Shown here: piece by piece, positions 44,956-54,669 of the stretch
How positions within the stretch are numbered: position 1 is the stretch's first letter
Layout: every line of letters starts with the position of its first letter
DNA from: Comamonadaceae bacterium
GTDB taxonomy: Bacteria > Pseudomonadota > Gammaproteobacteria > Burkholderiales > Burkholderiaceae_C
DNA length: 64,000 nt
Reading direction: 5' to 3'
Assembly (NCBI GenBank): GCA_013297985.1
Contig: JAAFIY010000002.1
Location: 20,578 to 84,577, forward strand
Notes under the pieces: generated by a model
Told to the model about the DNA's origin: nothing
The model's input: only the letters and a program-made list of their open reading frames with translations
The model's database searches: none
Program-made: the position numbers and the translations under genes

Positions 44956-46359
44956 ATGACCAAAGCCTCTCTAGCTGCTCCCGATTCGGCAGCAACGCGC
45001 CGCTCTGCCGCCCGCATCCTGCGCGACACCCACCCGCGCGACAACTTGGCAGCCCTACCCAAGCTAGAAGGCCGCGACCCCATGGCTTGGCTGGCCGCCA
45101 GCAACGCGGGCCGGGTGCCCGAACTGGTAGCGGTGCGCCACGCCCGCATGCTCGCCAGCCCGTTTACTTTCTACCGGGGCGCGGCAGCCCTGATGGCGCA
45201 TGACTTGGCGGGTCTGCCGCACAGCGGTGTGCACACCCAGTTGTGTGGCGATGCGCATTTGTCTAACTTTGGCTTCTTCGCCAGCCCCGAGCGCACCTTG
45301 TTGTTCGACTTGAACGACTTTGACGAAACCCACCCCGGCCCCTTTGACTGGGACTTGCGCCGCCTGGCCGCCAGCTTTGTGATTGCCGCGCGAGACATCG
45401 GTTTGAAAGGCAGCCATGCCCGCGACGCCGTATGGATGCTGGCCGATGCCTACCGCGACCGCATGCGCCGATTTGCCCGCATGGACACGCTCGACCTCTG
45501 GTACTACCGCCTCACGGCTGAAACCCTGCTGGAGTTGGGCGACGACGACGCAGCCGAGCTGGCGGTGATCAAAAAAGCCCGCCGCTCCACGTCGCGGGTG
45601 TTTGCGCAAGCGTCCATTGACTGCAAGGCCGACGGGCGCTGGAACATCGTGGACCAGCCACCGTTTGTGTACCACGACGCCAAGGCCACGCAGCGCGAAC
45701 TGGGCCGCTTCAACCGCGAGCTGCAGCAGTTTGTGCAGCAGTACATGGCCAGCCTGTCGCCCGACCGGCGCGCGCTGCTCAGCCGCTACACCTTGCACGA
45801 CGTGGCGCTGCTCACCCCCGGCGTCGGCAGCGTGGGCCGCCGTTGCTTTTTGATGCTGTGGGTGGCCGACGGCCAGCACCCGCTGTTTTTGCAGTGCAAA
45901 GAAGCCGCGCCTTCTGTGCTGGCCCCACACCTGGGCCAGGTGGTGGAAGAACACGACGGCCAACGCACGGTGCAGGGCCAGCGTTTGATGCAATCAGCCA
46001 GCGACATCTTTCTGGGCTGGGCCGGCTGGCAGGGCAAGGGCGCAAAGACCGGCTTAGGCGAGTTTTATGTGCGGCAACTGCGCGACATGAAGGCCAGCTT
46101 CAAGTTAGAAGAATTCAGCGCCACTGACCTCATTGAGTACGCCGAAGCTTGCGGCTACGCCCTGGCCCGCGCGGCCGCCCGCGCTGGTGACCCCGCCACC
46201 ATCGCAGGCTGGATAGGCCGCAGTGACAGCTTTAACCGCGCCTTGGTGAGTTTTGCGCAAGGCTATGCCGACATCAATGAAAGCGACTGGCAAGCGCTCA
46301 AAGACGCCGTCAAGCGCGGCGATATGCAGGCGCAAACCAGCGATGAGGTGGCCCAATGA
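44956..46359 (+). CDS. DUF2252 family protein
   Basis: 467 residues if started at ATG 44956; an in-frame GTG at 44899 would add 19. DUF2252 is uncharacterised, with some kinase-like (aminoglycoside-phosphotransferase-fold) features. Blocks seen: MLASPFTFYRGAAALMAHDL, TQLCGDAHLSNFGFFASPER, LLFDLNDFDETHPGPFDWDL near residue 115, resembling a kinase catalytic loop plus D-x-D metal motif. A C-terminal ALARAAARAGDP region follows. Overlaps the GDPD gene by ATGA (46356), so the two are translationally coupled. Confidence 0.82.
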   Translation: MTKASLAAPDSAATRRSAARILRDTHPRDNLAALPKLEGRDPMAWLAASNAGRVPELVAVRHARMLASPFTFYRGAAALMAHDLAGLPHSGVHTQLCGDAHLSNFGFFASPERTLLFDLNDFDETHPGPFDWDLRRLAASFVIAARDIGLKGSHARDAVWMLADAYRDRMRRFARMDTLDLWYYRLTAETLLELGDDDAAELAVIKKARRSTSRVFAQASIDCKADGRWNIVDQPPFVYHDAKATQRELGRFNRELQQFVQQYMASLSPDRRALLSRYTLHDVALLTPGVGSVGRRCFLMLWVADGQHPLFLQCKEAAPSVLAPHLGQVVEEHDGQRTVQGQRLMQSASDIFLGWAGWQGKGAKTGLGEFYVRQLRDMKASFKLEEFSATDLIEYAEACGYALARAAARAGDPATIAGWIGRSDSFNRALVSFAQGYADINESDWQALKDAVKRGDMQAQTSDEVAQ

Positions 46360-47486
46360 AACGTCGCACCTTAATGGCCCAAGGCAGTGCCGCATTGGTG
46401 CTGGCCAGCGTGGGCGGTTGCGCCGCGCCCGCGGCCAAGGCGCCCTGGCCACCACGCCCCACCGTGATCGCCCACCGTGGCGCCAGCGCCCAGCGGCCCG
46501 AACACACCCTGGCCGCCTACCAATTGGCGATAGAGCAGGGCGCCGACATCATCGAGCCCGACCTGGCCATCACCCGCGACGGCGTGCTGGTGTGTCGGCA
46601 TGAAAACGCGCTGGCCATGATCGACGCCCAAGGCCGCGTGACCGAAGCCACCACCGATGTGCAGGTGCGGCCCGAATTCGCCAGCCGCCGCACCACCAAG
46701 ACGATTGACGGCAAAGCCATCACCGGGTGGTTCACCGAAGACTTCACGCTGGCCGAATTGAAGACGCTGCGCGCACGCGAACGCATCCCCGCGCTGCGCC
46801 CGGCCAACACCGCCTTCAACGACCGCTTTGACATCCCCACGCTGCAAGAAGTGATTGACTTGGCTAAGGTGGCCAGCCGGGGTGGTCGTACGGTGGGCAT
46901 CTACCCAGAGACCAAGCACCCCAGCTTTTTCCGCAGCATTGGCTTACCGCTTGAAGAGCCTCTATTGGCCACCTTGCAGCGCAACGGCTGGAACCACGCT
47001 GGCGCGCCGGTGTTCATTCAATCATTTGAGGTGAGCAACCTCAAAGCCTTGCACCAGCGCACCCAGGTGCCGCTGGTGCAACTGATCGCGCCGCAAGGCC
47101 AGCCCTTTGACACGGTGCAAGCCGGGCGCGGCCCAAGCTATGCCGACCTGACCACGCCTGCGGGCTTGGACGAAGTGGCCCGCTACGCCCAGGGCATTGG
47201 CCCGCACAAATCACTGGTGATGCCGGTGCAGGGCGCCGCGCTGGGCCCGCCCACCGCCCTGGTGCGCGAAGCGCAGACCCGCAAGCTGCTGGTGCATATC
47301 TGGACGATGCGGCCTGAGAACGCTTTTTTGCCGCCGTCCCTGCGCGGCGTGCCAGCGGACAGCCCGCACGCACGCGGCGATGCGGTGGCCGAGATCACCG
47401 CCTTCTTGCGCGCCGGGGTAGACGGCTTTTTCACCGACGATGTGGCCGCGGGGCGCACCGCCGCCGATGCACTACAAAAAAGATAG
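46356..47486 (+). CDS. Glycerophosphodiester phosphodiesterase, lipoprotein
   Basis: 376 residues, GDPD family, splitting glycerophosphodiesters into glycerol 3-phosphate and an alcohol. Lipoprotein signal with Cys in ASVGGCAAPA near residue 22. Catalytic motifs: IAHRGASAQRPEHTLAAY near 46 and ADIIEPDLAITRDGVLVCRHE near 67 (E-x-D metal ligands and catalytic His). Length fits the periplasmic GlpQ type. The last codons and the stop fall in a dispersed repeat (47471-47510). Coupled upstream to DUF2252 and 6 bp from the SGNH gene. Confidence 0.9.
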   Translation: MKRRTLMAQGSAALVLASVGGCAAPAAKAPWPPRPTVIAHRGASAQRPEHTLAAYQLAIEQGADIIEPDLAITRDGVLVCRHENALAMIDAQGRVTEATTDVQVRPEFASRRTTKTIDGKAITGWFTEDFTLAELKTLRARERIPALRPANTAFNDRFDIPTLQEVIDLAKVASRGGRTVGIYPETKHPSFFRSIGLPLEEPLLATLQRNGWNHAGAPVFIQSFEVSNLKALHQRTQVPLVQLIAPQGQPFDTVQAGRGPSYADLTTPAGLDEVARYAQGIGPHKSLVMPVQGAALGPPTALVREAQTRKLLVHIWTMRPENAFLPPSLRGVPADSPHARGDAVAEITAFLRAGVDGFFTDDVAAGRTAADALQKR

Positions 47487-47510
47487 CTGCTTGTGGCGTA
47501 TCTAGGGCGC
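47471..47510 (-). repeat. Dispersed repeat, copy 8, forming a gene boundary
   Basis: Inverse orientation: CTAC-aaaaaag-ATAGC, GCTTG, then a degenerate GGCGTATCTAGGGCGC. The GDPD stop codon (47484-47486) and the GTG start of the SGNH gene (47493) both lie inside it. Confidence 0.65.
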
Positions 47511-48197
47511 AAGGGGCCGAAAACCTTTCAAGACCTATCGGGGGCAAGCAGCCGCCGCACCGCGCTGCGCGGCTTGGCGGCGCTTGCCGTGGCTGCGCCG
47601 CTGCTGGCGGCCTGCTCCAAGCGCCAGGCCATTCACGGCCAAGCCGTGCCTGCAGGTGCCACCGTGCTGGCGCTGGGCGACTCCATCACCTTTGGCACCG
47701 GCGCTGCGGCAGAGGCCAGCTACCCCAGCGTGCTGGCTGGCCTGACCGGCTGGCGCATCGTCAACGCCGGGGTGCCGGGCCACACCAGCGCCCAGGCGCT
47801 GGAGCGCACTGCGGCCCTGTTGGCTGAACACCAGCCCGCGCTGGTGCTGCTGGGCATTGGTGGCAATGATTTTTTGCGCCGCATGGATGAGTCGGCCACC
47901 CGCGCCAATATCGAGCGCATCGTGCAGCTGTGCAAGGACAGCGGCGCTCAGGTGCTGTTGATCGCGATCCCGCGCCCCACGCTGGCCGCTCGGGTGACGG
48001 GTTCGCTAGACGACCACCCGATGTACGGCGAAATCGCTGAACGCCTGAGGCTGCCACTGCACCGCCAGGGCTGGAGCGAGGTGCTGGCCAATGAGGCTTT
48101 GCGCTCAGACGCCATCCACGCTAACGCAGCGGGCTATGCAGCGTTTGCCCAAGGCTTGCTGGCCACCTTGCGGGCGACGCATTTACTTAAGCCCTGA
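47493..48197 (+). CDS. SGNH/GDSL hydrolase (arylesterase-like), lipoprotein
   Basis: 234 residues if begun at GTG 47493. The true start is uncertain because the first codons lie in a dispersed repeat. Lipoprotein signal with Cys in [12 protein letters not shown] near residue 41. SGNH blocks are complete: block [12 protein letters not shown] (Ser nucleophile), block II Gly in NAGVPGHTS, block [13 protein letters not shown], block [16 protein letters not shown] (Asp/His). Resembles TesA/arylesterase. Third gene of the DUF2252-GDPD-SGNH set; both lipoprotein hydrolases may act on lipid-derived esters (inference). Confidence 0.87.
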   Translation: MAYLGRKGPKTFQDLSGASSRRTALRGLAALAVAAPLLAACSKRQAIHGQAVPAGATVLALGDSITFGTGAAAEASYPSVLAGLTGWRIVNAGVPGHTSAQALERTAALLAEHQPALVLLGIGGNDFLRRMDESATRANIERIVQLCKDSGAQVLLIAIPRPTLAARVTGSLDDHPMYGEIAERLRLPLHRQGWSEVLANEALRSDAIHANAAGYAAFAQGLLATLRATHLLKP

Positions 48198-49305
48198 GCA
48201 ACGCGGCCACATGGTCGCCAATGGCCAGCGACGCCGTCAGCCCGGGCGACTCAATGCCCAGCAAATTCACCAGCCCCGCCACGCCGTGCTGCGCGGGCCC
48301 GTCGATGCGAAAGTCAGCCGCTGGATCGGTGGGCCCGGCAATCTTGGGCCGCACGCCGCTGTAGGCCGGTTGCAGCGCGCCGTCGGGCAGGGCGGGCCAA
48401 TAGCGGCGGATTTCGGCGTAGAAAGCTGCGGCCCGGCTGGCGTCCACCGCGTAGTCAATCTGCTCAGGCTGGGTGGCGTCCAGCCACTGCACATCGGGCC
48501 CAAACTTGGCTTGGCCGCCCAAGTCCAAGGTGATGTGCACGCCCAGGCCTGCGGCGTTGTGCATGGGGTACACCAAGCGGCTAAACGGTGCCCGGTCTGC
48601 CAGCGCAAAGTAGTGGCCCTTGGCAAACCAGGCGCGGGGCTGGTGCTGCGGGGCCAAGCCAGTGGTGCGCTGGGCCAGGTTGCAGGCCCACAGCCCAGCC
48701 GCGTTGACCACGCTGCGCGCGGCCAGTTCCATGTCGCCGTCGGGCGATTGCACCTGCAGCACCAGGCCGCCCGCCACGGGCTCAATCTGCTGCACGCTCG
48801 AGGCCAGCGCCACCAAGCCGCCCGCGTGTTCTAAATCGGCTTGTAGCGCCAGCATCAGGCCATGGCTGTCCACAATGCCGGTGGTGGGTGACCAAAGTGC
48901 CGCCACACAGGCCAAGGCAGGCTCCAGGGCCTGGGCCTGTTGGGCGCTGAGCGGCTCAATGGGCACGCCAAAGCTGTGGGCGCGCTCGGCCAAAGCCGCC
49001 AGGCTGGCAAGTTGGGTGTCGTCAGTGGCCACCACCAGCTTGCCGCAGTTGCGATGCGCCACGCCGCGCTGGGCGGCGTAGGCATACAGGGCTTGCTTGC
49101 CTGCCACACACAAGCGGCCCTTGAGGGATGCTGGGGGGTAGTACAGCCCAGCGTGGATCACCTCACTGTTGCGGCTGCTGATGCCTTGTCCAATGGCGCC
49201 TTCGCGCTCTAGCACCAGCACTTCGCGGCCTTGCAAGGCCAGTGCGCGTGCCACGGCCAAGCCCACCACGCCCGCACCTACCACCACGGTGTCAACGGCT
49301 TCCAA
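48187..49305 (-). CDS. FAD-dependent oxidoreductase, L-2-hydroxyglutarate oxidase-like
   Basis: 372 residues of the DAO/LhgO family. N-terminal dinucleotide motif [20 protein letters not shown] at 7-26, with [21 protein letters not shown] near 42-62, a block typical of L-2-hydroxyglutarate dehydrogenase. C-terminal FAD motif region [20 protein letters not shown]. Probable substrate is L-2-hydroxyglutarate or a related 2-hydroxy acid. The 3' end overlaps the convergent SGNH gene by 11 bp. A dispersed repeat covers its 5' leader. Confidence 0.87.
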   Translation of the reverse strand: MEAVDTVVVGAGVVGLAVARALALQGREVLVLEREGAIGQGISSRNSEVIHAGLYYPPASLKGRLCVAGKQALYAYAAQRGVAHRNCGKLVVATDDTQLASLAALAERAHSFGVPIEPLSAQQAQALEPALACVAALWSPTTGIVDSHGLMLALQADLEHAGGLVALASSVQQIEPVAGGLVLQVQSPDGDMELAARSVVNAAGLWACNLAQRTTGLAPQHQPRAWFAKGHYFALADRAPFSRLVYPMHNAAGLGVHITLDLGGQAKFGPDVQWLDATQPEQIDYAVDASRAAAFYAEIRRYWPALPDGALQPAYSGVRPKIAGPTDPAADFRIDGPAQHGVAGLVNLLGIESPGLTASLAIGDHVAALLRA

Positions 49306-49617
49306 GCAAAAATCCTTTGAATGCTACATAATTCATAGCTGTATCGGCAATTAAACAGGGCGCCAGCGCCGTTTTCTTATGCGCAGTACCGGCGGACGTT
49401 CAGCGCGGTGGATTGGCCGCTTGAGTGGCCTGTCGATTGGAGCGGCTTCCCCAGGGCCCACTCAGCTGTGCTTGGGGCTGCCACCTACAATGTGCGGTTG
49501 TCTGCAGCGCGCGCGACTTGCGAATTGTTTACTTGCAAGGCGCTTGGACGCTAAGCCACCCACACGCGCTGCGGCCGTCACGTTTTTGACATTTTTTGAT
49601 AAACCGAGAGTATCCCC
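49306..49617. promoter_or_regulatory. Divergent control region before ndk
   Basis: 312 bp between the divergent LhgO-like gene and ndk. It holds a dispersed repeat at 49321-49363. A TTGACA at 49586-49591 lies only 27 bp before the ndk ATG, so I do not see a convincing complete promoter around it. No RNA gene recognised. Confidence 0.5.
49321..49363 (-). repeat. Dispersed repeat, copy 9
   Basis: Inverse orientation: GCTAC-ataattc-ATAGC (49323-49339), then a degenerate first hairpin ending in AGGGCGC. It lies 16 bp upstream of the LhgO-like start codon. Confidence 0.75.
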
Positions 49618-50043
49618 ATGGCCATCGAACGCACCCTGTCCATCATCAAACCCGACGCCGTTGCCAAGAACGTCATCGGCCAAATCTACGCCCGTTTTGA
49701 AGCCGCTGGCCTGAAAGTGGTGGCCGCCCGCATGATGCATTTGAGCAAGGCCGAAGCCGAAGCCTTCTATGCCGTGCACGCTGCGCGCCCTTTCTTCAAG
49801 GATTTGGTGGGCTTCATGATTTCGGGCCCGGTCATGGTGCAGTGCTTGGAAGGTGAAGACGCCATCATCAAAAACCGCGACCTGATGGGTGCCACCGACC
49901 CCAAGAAGGCGGCGCCCGGCACCATCCGGGCCGACTTTGCCGACAGCATTGACGCCAACGCCGTGCACGGCTCTGACGCGGCTGACACCGCCCGCAACGA
50001 AATCGCCTTTTTCTTCCCGGCGATGAACGTCCACAGCCGCTAA
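49618..50043 (+). CDS. ndk: Nucleoside diphosphate kinase
   Basis: Balances NTP pools by phosphate transfer through a phosphohistidine. 141 residues, normal length. Seen: [18 protein letters not shown] at the N-terminus and the catalytic His in [20 protein letters not shown] near residue 117. First gene of the conserved core block that resumes after the accessory region; rlmN follows after 41 bp. Confidence 0.97.
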   Translation: MAIERTLSIIKPDAVAKNVIGQIYARFEAAGLKVVAARMMHLSKAEAEAFYAVHAARPFFKDLVGFMISGPVMVQCLEGEDAIIKNRDLMGATDPKKAAPGTIRADFADSIDANAVHGSDAADTARNEIAFFFPAMNVHSR

Positions 50044-50084
50044 TCGCTGCAGGCGACCCAGTCCCCAACCGCCCTGCCGCCACC

Positions 50085-51245
50085 ATGAACCCGGTCAACC
50101 TGCTCGAACATGATCGCGCAGGCCTCACCGCGTGGTGCGCCGAGCAGGGAGAAAAGCCTTTTCGTGCCACCCAGCTCTTTCGCTGGGTACACCAGCGCGG
50201 CGTGGCGCAGTTTGACGACATGACCGATCTGGCGAAGTCGCTGCGCGAGAGGCTGAAAGCCCAGGCCACGGTGCAGGCGCTGCCGGTGCAGAGCCAGCAG
50301 ATGTCAGCCGACGGCACCATCAAGTGGCTATTTGATGTGGGCGCGGGCGATGCGGTGGAGTCGGTCTACATCCCCGAAGACGACCGCGCCACGCTGTGTG
50401 TGTCATCCCAAGCCGGTTGCGCGGTCGGCTGCCGGTTTTGCTCCACCGGCCATCAGGGCTTTAGCCGCAACCTGAGCACCGGCGAAATCCTGGCCCAGCT
50501 TTGGTATGCCGAGCACGAACTGCGCAGCCGTGGCGCGCAACGCCAAGGCGGCAGTGACCGGATCATCAGCAACGTGGTGATGATGGGCATGGGCGAGCCT
50601 TTGCAGAACTACGCCGCCTTGGTGCCCGCCCTGCGCGCCATGCTGGACGACCATGGCTACGGCTTGTCGCGCCGCCGGGTGACGGTGTCCACCTCGGGCG
50701 TCGTGCCCATGATGGACCGCCTGGCCCAAGACTGCCCGGTGGCGCTGGCCGTGTCGCTGCACGCGCCCAATGACGAACTTCGCAGCCACTTGGTGCCGCT
50801 TAACCGCAAGTACCCGCTGGCTGAATTGATGGCCGCTTGCGTGCGCTATTTGCAACATGCGCCGCGCGACTTCATCACCTTTGAATACTGCATGCTCGAC
50901 GGCGTGAATGACCAGCCCGAGCACGCTCAGCAATTGGTGGAGCTCATTGCCACCCAAGGCCCGCGTCGGGGCGACATGAGCTGGTGCAAAGTCAACCTAA
51001 TTCCTTTCAATCCCTTCGCTGATTCGGGGTTGAAGCGCTCGCCGCACGGGCGGGTGCTGCAATTCGCCAAGGCGCTGTCCGATGCGGGCGTGGTGACCAC
51101 GGTGCGCAAAACACGCGGTGACGACATTGACGCCGCCTGCGGCCAACTGGCTGGCGAGGTGCGTGACCGAACTGGTATTGAGCAGCGCATCGTGCTGCAA
51201 CGCGCGGCTCAAGTGCCTGCGTTGAACCCGGCACCTGCCGCCTAA
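50085..51245 (+). CDS. rlmN: Dual-specificity rRNA/tRNA adenine-C2 methyltransferase RlmN
   Basis: Radical-SAM enzyme that makes m2A at 23S rRNA A2503 and in tRNAs. 386 residues. The iron-sulfur motif is [20 protein letters not shown] near residue 110 (C-x3-C-x2-C). [14 protein letters not shown] and [15 protein letters not shown] are the SAM-binding strands, and VNLIPFNPF lies near the C-terminus. [20 protein letters not shown] carries the mechanistic cysteine. Order ndk-rlmN-pilW is normal in this group. Confidence 0.96.
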   Translation: MNPVNLLEHDRAGLTAWCAEQGEKPFRATQLFRWVHQRGVAQFDDMTDLAKSLRERLKAQATVQALPVQSQQMSADGTIKWLFDVGAGDAVESVYIPEDDRATLCVSSQAGCAVGCRFCSTGHQGFSRNLSTGEILAQLWYAEHELRSRGAQRQGGSDRIISNVVMMGMGEPLQNYAALVPALRAMLDDHGYGLSRRRVTVSTSGVVPMMDRLAQDCPVALAVSLHAPNDELRSHLVPLNRKYPLAELMAACVRYLQHAPRDFITFEYCMLDGVNDQPEHAQQLVELIATQGPRRGDMSWCKVNLIPFNPFADSGLKRSPHGRVLQFAKALSDAGVVTTVRKTRGDDIDAACGQLAGEVRDRTGIEQRIVLQRAAQVPALNPAPAA

Positions 51246-51278
51246 AGCCCTCAACTCTTTGCCAATGACGCTTGCCCT

Positions 51279-52124
51279 ATGAACCCATCCATCCACCTGC
51301 CTGCTAGCGCTTGTCCAAACTGGTTGTTGCGCATGGGTTGGTTGTGGCTGGGTCTGATGGGTCTGGTGGGCTTGCTCAGTTTGTCGGGCTGCGCCACCCC
51401 GGGGGGCGCAGCGAGCACTGAAATCATCACCGAGAGCGACGAAACCGACGCCCGCAAACGCGCGCGTACCCGCTTGGCACTGGCAGTGGGCTACTTTGAA
51501 CAGGGCCAAACCACCATCGCGCTCGATGAGCTCAAACTGGCCCTGGGCGCTGATCCGAACTACGGCGAAGCCTTTAACCTGCGCGGCCTGATCTACATGC
51601 GGCTGGGCGACATGCGCTTGGCTGAAGACAGCTTTCGCCGTGCTGTGGCGCTCAACCCGCGCGATGGCAACGTGCTGCACAACCTGGGGTGGATGCAGTG
51701 CCAGCAAAACCGCTTGCCCGAGGCCTTTGCATCGTTTGATGCCGCTTTAGCCATCCCCCAGTATGGCGACCGCAGCAAAACGCTATTGACCAAGGGCCTG
51801 TGTGAAATCCGCGCGGGGCGCCCAGAAGACGCTGAACGCAGCCTGCAGCGCAGCTACGAGCTCGACGCGGGCAACCCGGTGGCAGGTTTTCACATTGCCA
51901 ATTTGTCGTACAAGCGCGGTGACTTTCGGCGCGCGCAGTTCTACATCCGCCGCTTGAACAACAGCGAATTTGCCAACAACGAATCGCTTTGGTTGGGCAT
52001 TCGAGTCGAGCGCCGCTTGGACAACCGCGAAGCGATGCAGCAGCTGGGTGACCAGCTCAAACGTCGGTTCCCACAATCTCCTGAATTGGCCGCCTTTGAA
52101 CGCGGACAGTTCACTGACCCCTAA
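51279..52124 (+). CDS. pilW: Type IV pilus biogenesis/stability protein PilW
   Basis: 281 residues. Lipoprotein signal with Cys in GLLSLSGCATPGG near residue 37. Five or six tetratricopeptide repeats follow from about residue 63 (ALAVGYFEQGQTTIALDELK, AFNLRGLIYMRLGDMRLAEDS and so on). The PilF/PilW pilotin inserts the PilQ secretin into the outer membrane. Other pilus genes are not adjacent, as usual for this locus. It is followed after 31 bp by the RodZ-like gene. Confidence 0.9.
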   Translation: MNPSIHLPASACPNWLLRMGWLWLGLMGLVGLLSLSGCATPGGAASTEIITESDETDARKRARTRLALAVGYFEQGQTTIALDELKLALGADPNYGEAFNLRGLIYMRLGDMRLAEDSFRRAVALNPRDGNVLHNLGWMQCQQNRLPEAFASFDAALAIPQYGDRSKTLLTKGLCEIRAGRPEDAERSLQRSYELDAGNPVAGFHIANLSYKRGDFRRAQFYIRRLNNSEFANNESLWLGIRVERRLDNREAMQQLGDQLKRRFPQSPELAAFERGQFTDP

Positions 52125-52155
52125 AGCCCCTAGTCTTGCCCCGGCACGCCGCGCC

Positions 52156-53217
52156 ATGACCGTTGAAAACGCCCCTGTAGAAGACGCACAGCCTCGTGAT
52201 CTGAACGAGGCTGCGCCGGTGAAGGCCGGACGCTTGTTGCGGCGCTCGCGCGAAGCCGCTGGCCTGCACATTGCCGCCCTGGCTGTCACGCTGAAAGTGC
52301 CTGTGGCCAAGCTCGAAGCGCTGGAGGCGGGCCGCATCGATGAATTACCCGGCCTGGTTTTCACCCGTGCGCTAGCGTCGTCGGTGTGCCGGGTCATCAA
52401 GCTTGACCCCACCGAGGTGCTAGAACTGCTGCCCGCCAGCGGCGCCCTCACACCCAAGGCAGTGGTGCCCATGCGCCCAGTGGCTGAAATGCCCGCTGCT
52501 GCGGCCACTGAACAGTTGCGCCAAGCTAGCGCAGTGGTGCGCAAGGGCCTGGGCGAAACTCATCTGGGTGCACCCACCAAGCCAGCCGGGCAGGGCGTTA
52601 GCCGTGCGGCCTTGGTGGGTGTGGCACTGCTCTTGGTAGGTGCCTTGGCCGTGGCCTTTGGGCCCCAAACCTGGCAAGCCGCGCAGCAGCAATGGCCGCA
52701 ATTGGCCGGGATGGGCTCGCCAGCCAAGCCACCGGCCTCTGCTGCCAACTCCAATGCGGCGACCACGACCTCTGTGATCGAGCAGCAAGCGGCACCGGCC
52801 AATCCCAATGTGGCCACGGTGCTAAGCGAGGCGACTGCGTCGAAAGCCGCTGCGGCCGCGGCTGCACCGAGCGTCGGCACACCGGGCGCTGAACCGACGG
52901 CCACCGGCGCGTCGGCCACCGGCGCGTCGGCCAGCAGCGCTTCACCTGCGGCTGGGTCAACACCTGCCAGCCTAGACACCGCCTTGGTGCTGTTTGAACC
53001 CTCGGGCGAGGTCTGGGTGGAGGTCATGAACGCCCGCGGCGTTTTCTTGCTGCGCAAGACCTTGCAGCCCGGTGAAAACACGCCAGTTGAATCGGTGCAA
53101 CTGCCCTTGCAAGTCACGGTGGGCCGCGCCGACAGCGCCACGGTCAAAGTGCGCGGGCAGGCGATTGACATCCTGAGCCGCTCACGCGACAACGTGGCGC
53201 GGTTCGAAGTCAAGTAG
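52156..53217 (+). CDS. RodZ-like helix-turn-helix membrane protein (DUF4115)
   Basis: 353 residues from ATG 52156. Cytoplasmic HTH_25-type helix-turn-helix at about 22-90 (GRLLRRSREAAGLHIAALAV), one membrane segment near 155-175 (AALVGVALLLVGALAVAFGP), and a long Ala/Thr/Ser-rich periplasmic linker. That linker includes a short perfect repeat (TGASATGASA). A C-terminal DUF4115 beta domain ends the protein (ALVLFEPSGEVWVEVMNARG). This is the RodZ layout, linking MreB to the cell wall. The position between pilW and ispG matches rodZ in many proteobacteria. Confidence 0.88.
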   Translation: MTVENAPVEDAQPRDLNEAAPVKAGRLLRRSREAAGLHIAALAVTLKVPVAKLEALEAGRIDELPGLVFTRALASSVCRVIKLDPTEVLELLPASGALTPKAVVPMRPVAEMPAAAATEQLRQASAVVRKGLGETHLGAPTKPAGQGVSRAALVGVALLLVGALAVAFGPQTWQAAQQQWPQLAGMGSPAKPPASAANSNAATTTSVIEQQAAPANPNVATVLSEATASKAAAAAAAPSVGTPGAEPTATGASATGASASSASPAAGSTPASLDTALVLFEPSGEVWVEVMNARGVFLLRKTLQPGENTPVESVQLPLQVTVGRADSATVKVRGQAIDILSRSRDNVARFEVK

Positions 53218-53295
53218 CGCTGAACCTGGGCGATATGGCCCTGGCCAGCCTTTTGCCGTCTCTCGGCCCCTATCGATCAACGACCTAGCCCGCCC

Positions 53296-54603
53296 ATGAG
53301 CAGCGCCCCCAACAACCCCTGCCAACCGCAACCCATTGCCGTGGCCGCACCGCGGTCGCGCCGCACCCTGACGGGCACGGTGCGTTGGGGCAGCCACGCC
53401 GTCACGGTGGGGGGCGATGCGCCGGTGCGGGTGCAGTCCATGACCAATACCGACACCGCTGACGCCATTGGCACAGCCATCCAGGTCAAAGAGTTGGCGC
53501 AAGCGGGGTCTGAGTTGGTGCGCATCACGGTGAACACCCCGGAAGCGGCCAAAGAAGTGCCCTATATCCGTGAGCAGCTTGACCGCATGGGCATCCAAGT
53601 GCCGCTGATCGGTGACTTTCACTACAACGGCCACAAGCTGCTGACGGACTACCCCGCCTGTGCCGAGGCCTTAAGCAAATACCGCATCAACCCCGGCAAC
53701 GTGGGCAAGGGTGACAAGCACGACAAACAATTTGGCCAAATGGTCGACGCCGCGCTGCGTTGGCAAAAGCCGGTGCGCATCGGGGTGAACTGGGGCAGTT
53801 TGGATCAAGAGCTGCTGGCCAGCCTGATGGACGACAACGCCCAGCGCGCCCAGCCCTTCAGCGCCAAAGAAGTGATGTACGAAGCGCTGATTACTTCTGC
53901 CCTGCAATCGGCCCAAGCGGCGCAAGCGCTGGGCATGCAACCGCAAGACATCGTGCTGAGCTGCAAGGTGTCGGGCGTGCAAGATTTGATCAGCGTCTAC
54001 CGCGAACTGGCCGCGCGCTGCAACTACCCGCTACACCTGGGCCTGACCGAAGCGGGCATGGGCACCAAAGGCACCGTGGCCAGTGCAGTGGCCATGGGCA
54101 TCTTGTTGCAAGAAGGCATTGGCGACACCATCCGCGTGAGCCTGACGCCCCAGCCCGGCGAATCGCGCACCCAAGAGGTGGTGATTGCGTCCGAAATTTT
54201 GCAGAGCCTGGGCCTGCGCGCCTTTGTGCCCAGCGTCACGGCCTGCCCGGGCTGTGGCCGCACCACCAGCACCACTTTCCAAGAACTCGCCAAGCAGATT
54301 GATGATTTCTTGCGTGCGCAAATGCCCGTGTGGCGCAAGCAATACCCAGGGGTGGAAACCATGAAAGTGGCGGTGATGGGCTGCATCGTGAACGGCCCAG
54401 GCGAGAGCAAACACGCAGACATCGGCATCAGCCTGCCCGGTACCGGTGAGGCGCCCGCCGCGCCGGTGTACATCGACGGCGAAAAAGCCGTGACGCTGCG
54501 TGGCGAGCGCATTGCGCAAGAGTTTCACGCGCTGGTGGAGCAATACATCGAACGGCGCTTTGGTGCCAACGCACCCGCCGTGGTAGACGCCGCCGCGCAC
54601 TAG
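53296..54603 (+). CDS. ispG: 4-hydroxy-3-methylbut-2-enyl diphosphate synthase IspG
   Basis: [4Fe-4S] enzyme of the MEP isoprenoid pathway, 435 residues. TIM-barrel part: [48 protein letters not shown]. The cluster ligands are in [14 protein letters not shown] and [17 protein letters not shown]. The N-terminus is Pro/Ala-rich and less conserved. Lies between the RodZ-like gene and hisS, the standard order. Confidence 0.97.
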   Translation: MSSAPNNPCQPQPIAVAAPRSRRTLTGTVRWGSHAVTVGGDAPVRVQSMTNTDTADAIGTAIQVKELAQAGSELVRITVNTPEAAKEVPYIREQLDRMGIQVPLIGDFHYNGHKLLTDYPACAEALSKYRINPGNVGKGDKHDKQFGQMVDAALRWQKPVRIGVNWGSLDQELLASLMDDNAQRAQPFSAKEVMYEALITSALQSAQAAQALGMQPQDIVLSCKVSGVQDLISVYRELAARCNYPLHLGLTEAGMGTKGTVASAVAMGILLQEGIGDTIRVSLTPQPGESRTQEVVIASEILQSLGLRAFVPSVTACPGCGRTTSTTFQELAKQIDDFLRAQMPVWRKQYPGVETMKVAVMGCIVNGPGESKHADIGISLPGTGEAPAAPVYIDGEKAVTLRGERIAQEFHALVEQYIERRFGANAPAVVDAAAH

Positions 54604-54629
54604 ACGCTTTGGGCCTTTTGGGCCCCAAC

Positions 54630-54669
54630 CGCCCTAAAAATGGGCGTAACCAGCTATCAAAAACATAGC
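54630..54669 (+). repeat. Dispersed repeat, copy 10, abutting the hisS start
   Basis: CGCCCT-aaaaat-GGGCG, TAACCA, then the perfect hairpin GCTAT-caaaaac-ATAGC (54653-54669). It ends at the base before the hisS ATG (54670) and replaces the normal ribosome-binding-site region. Confidence 0.85.
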
